Source: Kitasatospora sp. MAA4 (GTDB lineage: Bacteria; Actinomycetota; Actinomycetes; Streptomycetales; Streptomycetaceae). Taken from it: a DNA stretch of 64,000 nucleotides. Numbering within the stretch: position 1 is the first letter of the stretch; every line of letters starts with the position of its first letter. The position numbers were made by a program, and so were the translations under genes. The notes beneath the pieces are model-generated. The model saw only the letters and a program-made list of their open reading frames with translations, searched no databases and had not been told where the DNA came from. The DNA lies in contig NZ_JARZAI010000001.1 of the NCBI RefSeq assembly GCF_029893355.1, positions 248,001 through 312,000 on the forward strand. The letters run 5' to 3'. Shown here in pieces: positions 37,784 to 47,311 of the stretch.

Positions 37784-39256
37784 TCAGGAGAGCAGGGTGC
37801 CCATCCACTCCTCGATGGCGGGGGCGGTGCGCGGGAGGGCGGAGGACATCAGGTGGGCTCCGTCGGCGGTGATGACGAGGTCGTCCTCGATGCGGATGCC
37901 GATGCCTCGCAGTTCCAGCGGGAGGGTCTCGTCGTCGGGCTGGAGGTAGAGGCCGGGTTCGACGGTGAGGACCTGGCCCTCCTCCAGGACGCCGTCCAGG
38001 TAGGTCTCGGCGCGGGCCTTGCCGCAGTCGTGGACGTCCAGGCCGAGCATGTGGCCGCTGCTGCAGAGGGTGTATCGGCGGTAGAGGCCGCTGTCCTCCT
38101 GGAGGGCCTGCTCGGCGGGGATCCGCAGGACGCCCCAGTCGGCGAGGCCCTCGGCGATCACGCGCATCGCGGCGCGGTGGAAGTCGCGGAAGCTGGCGCC
38201 GGGGCGCAGCGCGGCGATGCCGGCGTCCTGGGCGGCGAGCACCAGGTCGTAGGCCTGGCGCTGGACGGGGGAGAAGGTGCCGCTGAGTGGCAGGGTGCGC
38301 GTGACGTCGGCGGTGTAGAGGGTGTCGGTCTCCACGCCGGCGTCCAGCAGCAGGAGTCGGCTGGGGTCGAGCGCGCCGTCGTTGCGGATCCAGTGCAGGA
38401 CGCACGCGTGGGCGCCGGAGGCGGCGATGGTCTGGTAGCCGGTGCCGTTGCCCTCGGCGCGGGCGCGCAGGTCGAAGACGCCCTCGATCCAGCGCTCGCC
38501 GCGCGGGTGGCGCAGTGCGGTGGGCAGGGCACGGACGACGTCCTCGAAGCCGGCGGTGGTGTGGTCGACGGCCAGTTGGAGCTGGCCGATCTCCCAGGCG
38601 TCCTTGACCAGGCGCAGTTCGGAGAGCGCGGCGGCCAACCGGCCGTCGGCCCCGGCGTGTTCGGCGCTGGGGCGGGCGGTGTGGGAGTCGACGGCCGGGT
38701 CGACTCCGGCCAGTACCCGGGTGGCCGGCTGCGGGCCGGTGAGCAGCTTCTCCAGGTCGTCCAGGTGTTCCACGCGCAGGCCGGTGAGCTGGGCGGCCTC
38801 GGCCAGGTCGGGGCGGCGGCCGACCCAGAACTCGCCGTAGCGGCGGTCGCGGTAGAACTCCTGGCCGGAGCGCGGTGAGCGCGGGCGCAGGTAGAGGACC
38901 GGCTCGTGGCCCTCGGGGCCGGTGGGCTCCAGGACGAGGACGTGGCCGACCTGGTCCTCGCCGCTGAGGCCGGTGAGCCAGGTGTAGGCGCTGTGCGGGC
39001 GGAAGCGGTGGTCGTCGTCGTTGCTGCGGACCCGCAGCTGTCCGGCGGGGACGACCAGCCGCTCGCCGGGGAAGGTGGCGGAGAGGCGGGCGCGGCGGGC
39101 GGGGGTGACCGCGTAGGGCGGGACGCGATCGGTGGCGGGTAGCGGGGTGGCGGCCCAGGAGGTGGCCATGAACGCGTCCAGGGCCGGCGAGACCGGGAGG
39201 TCGTGACTGCCGATGTTGAGGGGTGGCGCGACGCGGCGGGACGGCTGGGAGGTCAT
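37784..39256 (-). CDS. pepP: Xaa-Pro aminopeptidase (M24B)
   Basis: A 490-residue dinuclear metallopeptidase that removes the N-terminal residue before proline. After an AMP_N domain (about 1-190), the pita-bread domain shows metal ligands in LLLDAGVETDTLYTADVTRTL (two Asp), GHMLGLDVHD (His), TVEPGLYL (Glu) and RIEDDLVIT (Glu). It lacks a signal peptide and works in the cytoplasm on imported peptides. ATG 39256 is chosen from AGGAG 8 bases upstream. It is divergent from a peptide importer across a 286-base region containing a regulon operator. Confidence 0.9.
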   Translation of the reverse strand: MTSQPSRRVAPPLNIGSHDLPVSPALDAFMATSWAATPLPATDRVPPYAVTPARRARLSATFPGERLVVPAGQLRVRSNDDDHRFRPHSAYTWLTGLSGEDQVGHVLVLEPTGPEGHEPVLYLRPRSPRSGQEFYRDRRYGEFWVGRRPDLAEAAQLTGLRVEHLDDLEKLLTGPQPATRVLAGVDPAVDSHTARPSAEHAGADGRLAAALSELRLVKDAWEIGQLQLAVDHTTAGFEDVVRALPTALRHPRGERWIEGVFDLRARAEGNGTGYQTIAASGAHACVLHWIRNDGALDPSRLLLLDAGVETDTLYTADVTRTLPLSGTFSPVQRQAYDLVLAAQDAGIAALRPGASFRDFHRAAMRVIAEGLADWGVLRIPAEQALQEDSGLYRRYTLCSSGHMLGLDVHDCGKARAETYLDGVLEEGQVLTVEPGLYLQPDDETLPLELRGIGIRIEDDLVITADGAHLMSSALPRTAPAIEEWMGTLLS

Positions 39257-39383
39257 GGGGGCGGCTCCTGGAGTATCGGGGCTTTTGTCCGGCGGGGCCG
39301 GGCTGAGCTGCATCAATACGCGTGCGGTGGAAGTGAACTGAGTGCCCGTTAGGACACAGCTGGATAACGTGGCGCTAGATCCC

Positions 39384-39412
39384 TTGTCAGTGCAATTTCA
39401 CATTACTATGTT
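39384..39412 (+). promoter_or_regulatory. Promoter of the peptide importer with operator in the spacer
   Basis: TTGTCA (39384-39389) and TATGTT (39407-39412) are 17 bases apart. The spacer holds TTTCACATTA (39396-39405) preceded by GTG, matching one half of the GTGTGA-N4-TCACAC-like dyad. Repression from this site would block polymerase. The leader to the ATG at 39543 is about 120 bases. Confidence 0.55.
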
Positions 39413-39542
39413 ACGTGCCACACCCCTGGAGTGCCAGACCCTGGCAGCCTCCCGGCCGGTGGCCTCGGATCAGCCCCGGGGCGGGCAGCCTGCCCCGCAC
39501 TAGTACGGGCCCCAAGTCCGTCCCCCCATAGCGGAGTTGCAC

Positions 39543-41279
39543 ATGACCAGGCGTACCTGCGCCGCCCTCGCGGCGGCGATTGCAGCGACACTGACCCTCA
39601 CCCTCGGGGCGTGTTCCAGTACCGGCAGTGGCACCAGTGCCGACAACGGCAAGGGCATCACCACTGAGGGGGATGGCATCGTCGGTGGTACGCCGGTCAA
39701 GGGCGGCACCCTCAACATCCTCTCCAACCAGGACTTCTCGCAGCTCGACCCGACCCGCAACTGGGTCGAGCCGGAGATGGACTTCGGCCTGCGGCTCCTC
39801 TACCGCACGCTGACCACCTTCAAGGCGGCCCCCGGCGCCGGCGGCCTGCAGATCGTCCCGGACCTGGCCACCGACCTCGGCGAGCCCAGCGACAACGACA
39901 AGACCTGGACCTTCCACCTCAAGGACGGCCTCAAGTACGAGGACGGCTCGCCGATCGTCTCCGACGACATCAAGTACAACGTCGAGCGCTCGTTCTCCCC
40001 CGACCTGCCCGGCGGGCCGGACTACGCCAAGCAGTACCTCAACGCGCCGGCCGGCTACGCCGGTCCGCTCAAGGGGCAGCGGCTGGGCCCGGACGCCATC
40101 GAGGTCCCGGACAGCAAGACCATCATCTTCCATCTCAAGCGCTCGGTGGCGGAGTTCGGCTTCACGGTCACGCTGCCGACCTTCGCGCCCGTCCCGATCG
40201 CCAAGGAGACCGGCGCCAACTACAGCAACCACCCGTTCTCCTCCGGTCCGTACAAGATCCAGTCGTACGACCGCGGCAAGAGCATGGTGCTGGTCCGCAA
40301 CACCTTCTGGGACCAGAGCACCGACCCGGTCCGCAAGGCCTACCCGGACAAGATCGTGGTGGACCAGTCGCTCGGCAGCGCCGGCATCGCCGACCGCCTG
40401 ATCGCCAACCAGGGCGACGATCAGAGTGCCGTCTCCTACGTCGACCTGACGCCGCCCCGGGTGCCCGACGTGATCACCAACCCGGACGTCAAGTCCCGTC
40501 TGGTCAGCGAGAACTCCGGCTGCACCACGATGCTGGACATGAACACCTCGAAGCCGCCGTTCGACAACGCCAAGCTCCGCCTGGCGATGCAGTACGCGGT
40601 GGACAAGGAGGCGTTCCAGTCCGCGGTGGGTGGTCCGGCGCTGGCCGACATCGCCACCACCTTCCTGCCGCCGGCGCTGACCGGCGGCACCGCGGTCGAC
40701 CACTTCAAGATCCCGGCCGCCGGTGACCAGGCCAAGGCCAAGCAGCTGCTCTCGGACGCCGGTTACGCAGGCGGCTTCTCCACCGACATCACCGTCTCCA
40801 CCGGTGCCAAACAGCAGGCCGAGGCGATCCAGGCCGCGCTGAAGAACGTCGGCATCAACGTCACCATCGACGCGGTGGACGCCAGCTCGGTCAACTCGGT
40901 GATCGGCGACAAGAACAAGCAGACCGGCCTGTCCATCTCCGGCTGGTGTCCCGACTACCCGTCGGCCGCCACCTTCCTGCCGATGATCTTCGACGGCCGC
41001 ACCATCACCGACACCGGCAACCAGGGCGACGTCACCCGCTTCAACGACCCTGCGGTCAACACCGAGTTGGACCGGATCGCCGGCCTGAGCGACCTCACGG
41101 CCGCCAACGCCGCGTACCTCGCGCTGGACGGCAAGATCATGGACGACTCCCCGGCCGTGCCGCTGACCTGGCAGAAGAAGCCGCTGCTGGTCGGCTCCAA
41201 CATCGCCGGCGCGTTCGCCAACCCGGTCTGGTCCGGCCAGTTGGACTTCGGTGCCATCGGCCTCAAGTCCGTCAAGTAG
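39543..41279 (+). CDS. Peptide ABC transporter substrate-binding lipoprotein (SBP_bac_5)
   Basis: A 578-residue DppA/OppA-type lipoprotein. The signal peptide ends in lipobox LGAC with lipidated Cys24. Family segments include GGTLNILSNQDFSQLDPTRN, WTFHLKDGLKYEDGSPIVSDD, and the C-terminal TWQKKPLLVGSNI. GGAG lies 6 bases before ATG 39543. It delivers peptides to the permeases encoded downstream. Location between pepP and the importer and the shared operator suggest a preference for proline-containing peptides, by inference. Confidence 0.9.
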   Translation: MTRRTCAALAAAIAATLTLTLGACSSTGSGTSADNGKGITTEGDGIVGGTPVKGGTLNILSNQDFSQLDPTRNWVEPEMDFGLRLLYRTLTTFKAAPGAGGLQIVPDLATDLGEPSDNDKTWTFHLKDGLKYEDGSPIVSDDIKYNVERSFSPDLPGGPDYAKQYLNAPAGYAGPLKGQRLGPDAIEVPDSKTIIFHLKRSVAEFGFTVTLPTFAPVPIAKETGANYSNHPFSSGPYKIQSYDRGKSMVLVRNTFWDQSTDPVRKAYPDKIVVDQSLGSAGIADRLIANQGDDQSAVSYVDLTPPRVPDVITNPDVKSRLVSENSGCTTMLDMNTSKPPFDNAKLRLAMQYAVDKEAFQSAVGGPALADIATTFLPPALTGGTAVDHFKIPAAGDQAKAKQLLSDAGYAGGFSTDITVSTGAKQQAEAIQAALKNVGINVTIDAVDASSVNSVIGDKNKQTGLSISGWCPDYPSAATFLPMIFDGRTITDTGNQGDVTRFNDPAVNTELDRIAGLSDLTAANAAYLALDGKIMDDSPAVPLTWQKKPLLVGSNIAGAFANPVWSGQLDFGAIGLKSVK

Positions 41280-41295
41280 CAGGGGAGTTGTGACA

Positions 41296-42219
41296 GTGAC
41301 CCCCGTTGCTGAGGCCCAACGCGCGGCCTCGCCCTGGCGGTTGGCCTGGGAACGGCTGCGCCGCCGGCGCGCCGCCCTGGTCGGCGCCGGCATCATCGCC
41401 TTCTTCGTGCTCGCCGCGATCTTCGCCCCCGTGCTCACCGCGATCAGCGGCACCGGCCCGGACACCACCGACAAGCGGGCCATCGACCCGTACCTCGGCG
41501 GCCTGCCGCGCGGCAGCGCCGGCGGCATGAGCCCGCAGCACTGGCTCGGCGTCGAACCGATGCTCGGCCGCGACATCTTCGCCCGGCTGCTCTACGGCGC
41601 CCGGATCAGCCTGACGGTGGCCTTCAGCGCGGCCGTGATGATCACCGTGATCGGCGTGCTGCTGGGCATCACGTCCGGCTACTTCGGCGGCCGGATCGAC
41701 ACCGTGATCAGCCGCTTCATGGACGTCATGATGTCCTTCCCCAGCCTGATCTTCATGATGGCGCTGCTCTCGGTGGTCAAGAACGTCGACCGGGTGATGC
41801 TGCTGATCGTGGTGATGAGCCTGTTCACCTGGCCCTACATCGCCCGGGTGATCCGCGGTCAGACGATGTCGCTCAAGCATCGCGAGTACGTGGAGGCGGC
41901 CCGCGCCAGCGGCACCTCCAGCGCGCGGATCCTGCTCACCGAGATCCTGCCCAACCTCACCGGCACGATCATCGTCTACCTCACGCTCGCCATCCCGGGC
42001 CTGATCGGCGCCGAGGCGGGCCTGACCTACCTGGGCGTCGGGGTGCGGCCGCCCACGCCGTCCTGGGGCCAGATGATCGCCGACTCCTCGCTCTACTACA
42101 AGGTCGACCCGATGTTCTTCGTGCTGCCCTGCTCCTGCCTCTTCCTGATGGTGCTGGCCTTCACCCTGCTCGGCGACGCACTGCGCGACGCGCTGGACCC
42201 GAAGGGCAGCCGCGGATGA
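41296..42219 (+). CDS. Peptide ABC transporter permease (DppC type)
   Basis: A 307-residue inner-membrane permease with the OppC_N segment (RRRRAALVGAGIIAFFVLAAIFAPV) and a BPD_transp_1 domain ending in the EAA loop (EYVEAARASGTSSARILLTEILPN). GTG 41296 has GGGGAG about 8 bases upstream; GTG 41290 is a less well-spaced alternative. The stop overlaps the next permease ATG. The DppC gene precedes the DppB gene, the reverse of the common order. Confidence 0.9.
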   Translation: MTPVAEAQRAASPWRLAWERLRRRRAALVGAGIIAFFVLAAIFAPVLTAISGTGPDTTDKRAIDPYLGGLPRGSAGGMSPQHWLGVEPMLGRDIFARLLYGARISLTVAFSAAVMITVIGVLLGITSGYFGGRIDTVISRFMDVMMSFPSLIFMMALLSVVKNVDRVMLLIVVMSLFTWPYIARVIRGQTMSLKHREYVEAARASGTSSARILLTEILPNLTGTIIVYLTLAIPGLIGAEAGLTYLGVGVRPPTPSWGQMIADSSLYYKVDPMFFVLPCSCLFLMVLAFTLLGDALRDALDPKGSRG

Positions 42220-43205
42220 CCGGCTTCCTGATCCGCCGCCTGTTCGGTATCGCGGTCACCCTGCTGGTGGTCTGCGCGGTCACCTTCTGCATCTTCTACC
42301 TGCTGCCCAGCGACCCGGCCGTGCAGTTCTGCGGCAAGGACTGCCCGCCCGACCGGGTGGCCCAGGTCCGCCAGCAGATGGGCCTGAACGCCCCGCTGAT
42401 CGTGCAGTTCGGCCGCTACGTGCTGGCGATCTTCGCGGGCCGCTCGATGGGCACCGGCAACTACGTCGTGCAGTGCCACTTCCCGTGCTTCGGCTACTCG
42501 TTCCAGAGCGGGCGCCCGGTCTGGGACCTGATGATGGACCGGCTGCCCACCAGCGCCTCGCTGGCGATCGGTGCGGCGGTGATCTGGCTGCTGCTCGGTC
42601 TGGCCGCCGGGGTGCTCTCGGCGCTGCGCAAGAACACCTGGATCGACCGGACCGTGATGGTCGGCACGATCGGCATGGCCGCGCTGCCGGTGTACTTCAC
42701 CGCGATGATCCTGCTCTACGTGGTGGTCGCGGTGCTCGGCCTGATGCCCTATCCGCGCTATGTCGCCTTCACCGACGACCCGGTCGGCTGGTTTCAGAAC
42801 CTCCTGCTGCCCTGGGTCACCCTGGCGCTCACCTTCGCCGCCATCTACGCCCGGATGACCCGCAGTTCGGTGATCGAGACGCTGGCCGAGCCGTATGTGC
42901 GCACCGCCCGGGCCAAGGGCCTGCCCGAGCGGCGGGTGGTGGGCCGGCACGGGCTGCGCCCGGCGCTGACACCGATCGCCACCATGCTCGGGATGGACCT
43001 GGGCGGCCTGCTCGCCGGGGCGCTGATCACCGAGTCGCTGTTCGGCCTGCCGGGGGTCGGCAAGCTCTTCGCCGACTCGCTGGCCAAGTCCGACCAGCCG
43101 GTGGTGATGGGCATCACCCTGCTGGCCTCCTTCTTCATCATCATGTCCAACCTGGTCGTGGACCTCGTCTACGCCTGGATCGATCCGAGAGCGAGGGTGT
43201 CGTGA
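42216..43205 (+). CDS. Peptide ABC transporter permease (DppB type)
   Basis: A 329-residue permease beginning MTGFLIRRLFGIAVTLLVVCAVTFCIFYLLP, the DppB N-terminal helix, with the DP(A/T)V region and a cytoplasmic EAA motif (EPYVRTARAKGLPERRVVGRHGLRPAL) for ATPase contact. The first periplasmic loop has several cysteines (FCGKDCPPD, VQCHFPCFGYS), as in actinobacterial homologues. Both ends overlap neighbouring genes by 4 bases. Confidence 0.91.
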   Translation: MTGFLIRRLFGIAVTLLVVCAVTFCIFYLLPSDPAVQFCGKDCPPDRVAQVRQQMGLNAPLIVQFGRYVLAIFAGRSMGTGNYVVQCHFPCFGYSFQSGRPVWDLMMDRLPTSASLAIGAAVIWLLLGLAAGVLSALRKNTWIDRTVMVGTIGMAALPVYFTAMILLYVVVAVLGLMPYPRYVAFTDDPVGWFQNLLLPWVTLALTFAAIYARMTRSSVIETLAEPYVRTARAKGLPERRVVGRHGLRPALTPIATMLGMDLGGLLAGALITESLFGLPGVGKLFADSLAKSDQPVVMGITLLASFFIIMSNLVVDLVYAWIDPRARVS

Positions 43206-44188
43206 CGCTGCTCGAAGTCAACGACCTCGCAGTGGAGTTCAACACCGCCGAGGGCACTGTGCAGGCGGTGAAGGGCATCGACTTCGCGGTGGAGCGCGGC
43301 CGGACGCTGGGTATCGTCGGCGAGTCCGGCTCCGGCAAGTCCGTCACCTCGCTGGCCGTCATGGGTCTGCACCGGGGTGCGAAGGTGACCGGATCGGTCC
43401 GCTTCGACGGCACCGAGCTGATCGGCGCCCCGGACGAGACGGTCCGTAAGCTGCGCGGCCGGCGGATGGCGATGGTGTTCCAGGACGCGCTCACCGCGCT
43501 GCACCCGTACTTCACCATCGGCGACCAGATCGCCGAGGCGCACCGCGAGCACCACGGGAGCAGCCGCAAGGAGTCCTGGGCGCGCGCCGTCGAGGTGCTC
43601 GGCGACGTCGGGATCCCCGAGCCCGCCCGCCGGGCGGGGGAGTACCCGCACCAGTTCTCCGGCGGCATGCGGCAGCGGGCGATGATCGCGCTGGCGCTCT
43701 CCTGCGAGCCCGACCTGATCATCGCCGACGAGCCGACCACCGCGCTGGACGTCACCGTCCAGGCCCAGGTGCTCGACCTGCTGATGCGGCTGAAGGAGGA
43801 GCGGGGCCTGGGCATCATCGTGATCACGCACGACCTGGGCGTGATCGCCCGGGTTGCCGACGAGGTGCTGGTGATGTACGGCGGCTCGGCCGTCGAACAG
43901 GCCCCCGCCGACACGCTGTTCACCTCGCCGCGGCACCCCTACACCCGCGGCCTGCTGGACTCGCTGCCCCGGCTGGACGCCGCCGACGGCGAGCCGCTGC
44001 ACGCCATCCCCGGCAACCCGCCCTCGCTGCTGGCCCCTCCGGCCGGCTGCGTCTTCCACCCCCGCTGCCCGGTGTACGCGGCGGCCGACACCGGGCAGCG
44101 GGAACTCTGCACCGCCGGCCGTCCCAAGCTGCGGCTGGTGGCCAGCGAGCACCGCAACGCCTGCGTCCACCTGGGGGAGACAGCATGA
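43202..44188 (+). CDS. Peptide ABC transporter ATP-binding protein (DppD type)
   Basis: A 328-residue ATPase with Walker A GESGSGKSV, signature FSGGMRQRAMIALAL, Walker B LIIADEPTTALD and H-loop VITHDLG. The C-terminal oligo_HPY segment contains GCVFHPRCP...CTAGRP and could carry the [4Fe-4S] cluster known in DppD/OppD proteins. It starts in a GTGA overlap with the permease gene. Confidence 0.93.
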   Translation: MTLLEVNDLAVEFNTAEGTVQAVKGIDFAVERGRTLGIVGESGSGKSVTSLAVMGLHRGAKVTGSVRFDGTELIGAPDETVRKLRGRRMAMVFQDALTALHPYFTIGDQIAEAHREHHGSSRKESWARAVEVLGDVGIPEPARRAGEYPHQFSGGMRQRAMIALALSCEPDLIIADEPTTALDVTVQAQVLDLLMRLKEERGLGIIVITHDLGVIARVADEVLVMYGGSAVEQAPADTLFTSPRHPYTRGLLDSLPRLDAADGEPLHAIPGNPPSLLAPPAGCVFHPRCPVYAAADTGQRELCTAGRPKLRLVASEHRNACVHLGETA

Positions 44189-45183
44189 CGGTACGTCAGG
44201 ACACGCTGACCGAAGCGCCGTTGCTCGAGGTCAGCGACCTCGGGATGACCTTCCCGGCCCCGCGCGGCGGTCTGCGCCGGTCGGCCGGGATCAAGGCGGT
44301 CGACGGGGTCTCGTTCGGCGTCGCGGCGGGCGAGACGCTCGGCCTGGTCGGCGAGTCCGGCTGCGGCAAGTCCACCACCGGGCGGATGCTGGTGCGCCTG
44401 CTGGATCCCACGGCGGGCCGGGTGGACTTCGAGGGCAAGGACATCACCCGGATCGGGCAGCGCGAGATGCGTCCGCTGCGCAGTCGGATGCAGATCATCT
44501 TCCAGGACCCGTTCGCCTCCCTGAACCCCCGCCAGACCGTCCAGCAGATCATTTCGGCGCCGCTGCGCGCCCAGGGGACCGACGCCGCCGTCATCCGGCG
44601 TGAGGTCCGCGACCTGGTCGGTCTGGTGGGGCTCTCCCCGGAGCATCTGGAGCGCTACCCGCACCAGTTCTCCGGTGGCCAGGCCCAGCGCATCGGCATC
44701 GCCCGGGCGCTGGCCACCCGGCCGGCGCTGGTGGTGGCCGACGAGCCGGTCTCCGCGCTGGACGTCTCCATCCAGGCGCAGATCGTCGGCCTGATGGAGC
44801 GCCTCCAGCGCGAACTCGGCGTCGCGTACGTCTTCATCGCGCACGACCTGGCGGTGGTCAAGCACATCAGCCACCGGGTCGCCGTGATGTACCTCGGCCG
44901 GATCGTCGAGATCGGCGACAGGGAGGAGGTGTACGACCGGCCGGCGCACCCCTACACGAACGCGCTGCTGTCGGCCGTTCCGCTGCCCGACCCGGTGGCG
45001 GAGCGGGCCCGGGAGCGGATCGTCCTGCTCGGCGACCCGCCGAGCCCGGCGAACCCGCCCGCCGGCTGCACCTTCCATCCCAGGTGCCCCAAGGTCCAGG
45101 ACATCTGCCGCAGCGAACCACCGCTGCTGCGGATCTCCGGTCCCGGGCAGCGGCAGGTCGCCTGCCACTTCCCGGAGAACTGA
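44185..45183 (+). CDS. Peptide ABC transporter ATP-binding protein (DppF type)
   Basis: A 332-residue second ATPase with Walker A GESGCGKST, signature FSGGQAQRIGIARAL, Walker B LVVADEPVSALD and H-loop FIAHDLA, ending with the oligo_HPY motif GCTFHPRCPKVQDICRSEPP. It completes a five-gene importer. A 16-bp hairpin follows. Confidence 0.93.
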   Translation: MTVRQDTLTEAPLLEVSDLGMTFPAPRGGLRRSAGIKAVDGVSFGVAAGETLGLVGESGCGKSTTGRMLVRLLDPTAGRVDFEGKDITRIGQREMRPLRSRMQIIFQDPFASLNPRQTVQQIISAPLRAQGTDAAVIRREVRDLVGLVGLSPEHLERYPHQFSGGQAQRIGIARALATRPALVVADEPVSALDVSIQAQIVGLMERLQRELGVAYVFIAHDLAVVKHISHRVAVMYLGRIVEIGDREEVYDRPAHPYTNALLSAVPLPDPVAERARERIVLLGDPPSPANPPAGCTFHPRCPKVQDICRSEPPLLRISGPGQRQVACHFPEN

Positions 45184-45196
45184 CCGGAACCGAACT

Positions 45197-45247
45197 CCCG
45201 GTCGGGCGCAGCGGGGACTCCACAAGGAGAGGCTGCGCCCGACCGGG
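45197..45247 (+). terminator. 16-bp hairpin after the peptide importer operon
   Basis: Bases 45197-45212 pair perfectly with 45232-45247 around a 19-base loop. It lies between the importer and the alpha-galactosidase gene and may cause full or partial termination. Confidence 0.7.
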
Positions 45248-45276
45248 CACCACAACTTCCTTGGAAAGGCGGCACG

Positions 45277-47055
45277 ATGTCCCCTCTGAGCTGGGACGGC
45301 TGCGCTCCGGCCACCGGCCGTACCGAGACCGTGCGCGAGATCGGGACGGACGTCCCGGGCCTGGCGCTGCGGGTGACGGCGATCGGCGCGAGCGAGTTGG
45401 TGGCGGCGGTCTCCGGCGGCGACCGGCTGCTGCTGATCGAGGCAGGCGCCGAACGGCCGGACGACGCGGGCCCGGCGCGGATCCGGGTGGAGTGGCGGCT
45501 GCCCTGCACGGGCGCCACCGCGCTGTGGACCCCGGCCACCGGCACCCGCTGGCTGCCGCCGTCCTGGAACACCCCGCGCACCGCCTCGCTGCCCAGCGGC
45601 GCCCCGGTCGGCAGCCTGATCGCCACCGGGGACGCGGCGCTGTGCACCTTCGCGGTCGCCGAGTCGCTGCTGCCGGTCACCATCGGCGAGGGGGCGGTGG
45701 AGGAGAGCGGGGAGTTCGTCTGGTGGGTCGAGCACGAGCTCACTGCCGGCGGTGAACCGCTGCGCCTGCGCCTGGATTTGACGCAGCGTCACTTCTCCGA
45801 GACGCTGGCCGACGCGGTCGCCTGGTGGGCCGGGCTGGGGGCGGCCGCGACCGTGCCCGACAGCGCCTTCCTGCCGGTCTTCTGCACCTGGTACGCGTTG
45901 CACCTGGACATGACCGCGGCCGACGTCGAGCGGCTGGCCGCGCTGGCCGCGCCGCTGGGCTTCGCCGCGCTGATCGTGGACGACGGCTGGCAGACCGACG
46001 AGGTCTCCCGCTCCTACGCCACCGCCGGCGACTGGCAGCCCGCTCCCGGCGGCTTCCCGGACTTCGGCGCGCACGTCAAGCGCGTCCAGTCGCTGGGCCT
46101 GGCCTACCTGTTGTGGCACTCGCTGCCGTTCGCCGGCGACCGCAGCCGGGCCGCCGAGCTGCTCGACGGGCAGATCCTGGCGCACCTGCCGGAGCTGGAG
46201 ACCTCGGTGCTGGACCCGGGCAGCGCGCCGGTGCGCGCGCACCTGGTCGAGCGGCTGGCGGCGGCCGTCGAGGCGTACGGCGTGGACGGCCTGAAGATCG
46301 ACTTCATCGACACCTTCGCCCGCTACGCCAAGGACCAGTCGGCGGTGGCGGTCGGCGTCCACCGGCTGCTCGGCGAGCTGGACGCCCGGCTGCGCGCGGT
46401 CCGCCCCGATCTGCTGGTCGAGCACCGGCAGGGCTACGTCGGCCCGGGCCTGTGGCCGTACGCGACGATGGTGCGCGCCACCGACTGCCCGCACAACGCG
46501 GTGGAGAACCGGGTGCGCTGCACGGACCTGCGGCTGACCGCCGGCCCGCTGGCCGTGCACGCCGACCCGCTGACCTGGCATCCCACGGAGAGTCCGGAGC
46601 AGATCGCGGTGCTGCTGCAGTCGGTGCTCTTCGCCACCCCGCAGGTCTCCGTCGACCTGGCCCGGCAGAGTCCCGAGCAGCTGGCGGCGCTGCGCTTCTG
46701 GCTCTCGGTCGCGCGCGAGCACACCGACCTGCTGCAGCGCGGCGGCTTCCGTCCGCACCGCCCCGAGCTCGGCTACCCGCTGCTGGAGGCGCGCCGCGGC
46801 AGCGAGTTGGCCTTCGGCCGCTACGCGCCCGTGCCGATCCAGGTCGCCGGGGACTGGGGCCTGCTGCTGGTGGCCAACGCCGATCCCGACCCGGTGGTGC
46901 GGCTGCACTTCGCCAAGGAGCCCGGCCGGCTGGCGATCGTGGTCCAGGACTGCGCCGGCACGGCGGTGGCGACGGCGGACAGCGCCGGCGACGAGCGCGA
47001 ACTCGCCCTCAACGTCCCGCAGGGAGGTCTGCTCACCGTGCGCCGCGCCCGGTAA
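45277..47055 (+). CDS. GH36-family alpha-galactosidase
   Basis: A 592-residue glycoside hydrolase with an N-terminal beta-sandwich (about 1-190) and a TIM barrel. In the barrel, LIVDDGWQ marks strand beta-1/2, GLKIDFID holds the likely nucleophile Asp342, and a later TDCPHNAVENRVRCTD segment may hold the acid/base. No signal peptide is visible, so it should act on imported galactosides or galactosylated peptides. It lies 93 bases after the peptide importer, with a hairpin between. The exact substrate is not determinable. Confidence 0.8.
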   Translation: MSPLSWDGCAPATGRTETVREIGTDVPGLALRVTAIGASELVAAVSGGDRLLLIEAGAERPDDAGPARIRVEWRLPCTGATALWTPATGTRWLPPSWNTPRTASLPSGAPVGSLIATGDAALCTFAVAESLLPVTIGEGAVEESGEFVWWVEHELTAGGEPLRLRLDLTQRHFSETLADAVAWWAGLGAAATVPDSAFLPVFCTWYALHLDMTAADVERLAALAAPLGFAALIVDDGWQTDEVSRSYATAGDWQPAPGGFPDFGAHVKRVQSLGLAYLLWHSLPFAGDRSRAAELLDGQILAHLPELETSVLDPGSAPVRAHLVERLAAAVEAYGVDGLKIDFIDTFARYAKDQSAVAVGVHRLLGELDARLRAVRPDLLVEHRQGYVGPGLWPYATMVRATDCPHNAVENRVRCTDLRLTAGPLAVHADPLTWHPTESPEQIAVLLQSVLFATPQVSVDLARQSPEQLAALRFWLSVAREHTDLLQRGGFRPHRPELGYPLLEARRGSELAFGRYAPVPIQVAGDWGLLLVANADPDPVVRLHFAKEPGRLAIVVQDCAGTAVATADSAGDERELALNVPQGGLLTVRRAR

Positions 47056-47065
47056 TGTACGTCCG

Positions 47066-47257
47066 ATGACGCCCGAGCAACCCGCCCTGCTGCCGCCCGG
47101 TCCCGCCACGCTCGCCGCCGTGGTGCGGTGCCGGCGGTGCGGGCGGGTTCTGCGCGATCCGGAGGCGCGGATGCTGCGGCTGGGCAAGGAGTGCCGCGGT
47201 CCGGAGCATGCGGTGCGAGTGGTGGCCGGCGAGCAGGATCCGCTGCCGGGGATCTGA
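47066..47257 (+). CDS. Small Cys-rich protein (DUF6011-like)
   Basis: A 63-residue protein with VRCRRCGRVLRDPEARMLRLGKEC: a CxxC pair followed by a third Cys with G-x-x-C spacing, typical of actinobacterial DUF6011 proteins thought to bind zinc. It begins 10 bases after the alpha-galactosidase stop. The function is unknown. Confidence 0.6.
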   Translation: MTPEQPALLPPGPATLAAVVRCRRCGRVLRDPEARMLRLGKECRGPEHAVRVVAGEQDPLPGI

Positions 47258-47311
47258 GCGCACGGCTCTCTGGCCAGGAAGAATTGACCTGGGTGCCGAC
47301 TTGCGTCAGAG

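Noticed and set aside
41286-41300. TTGTGACAGTGAC before the DppC-type permease as an operator
   Set aside because: It is not symmetric, lies 10 bases after the preceding gene, and is again explained by the N-terminal codons.
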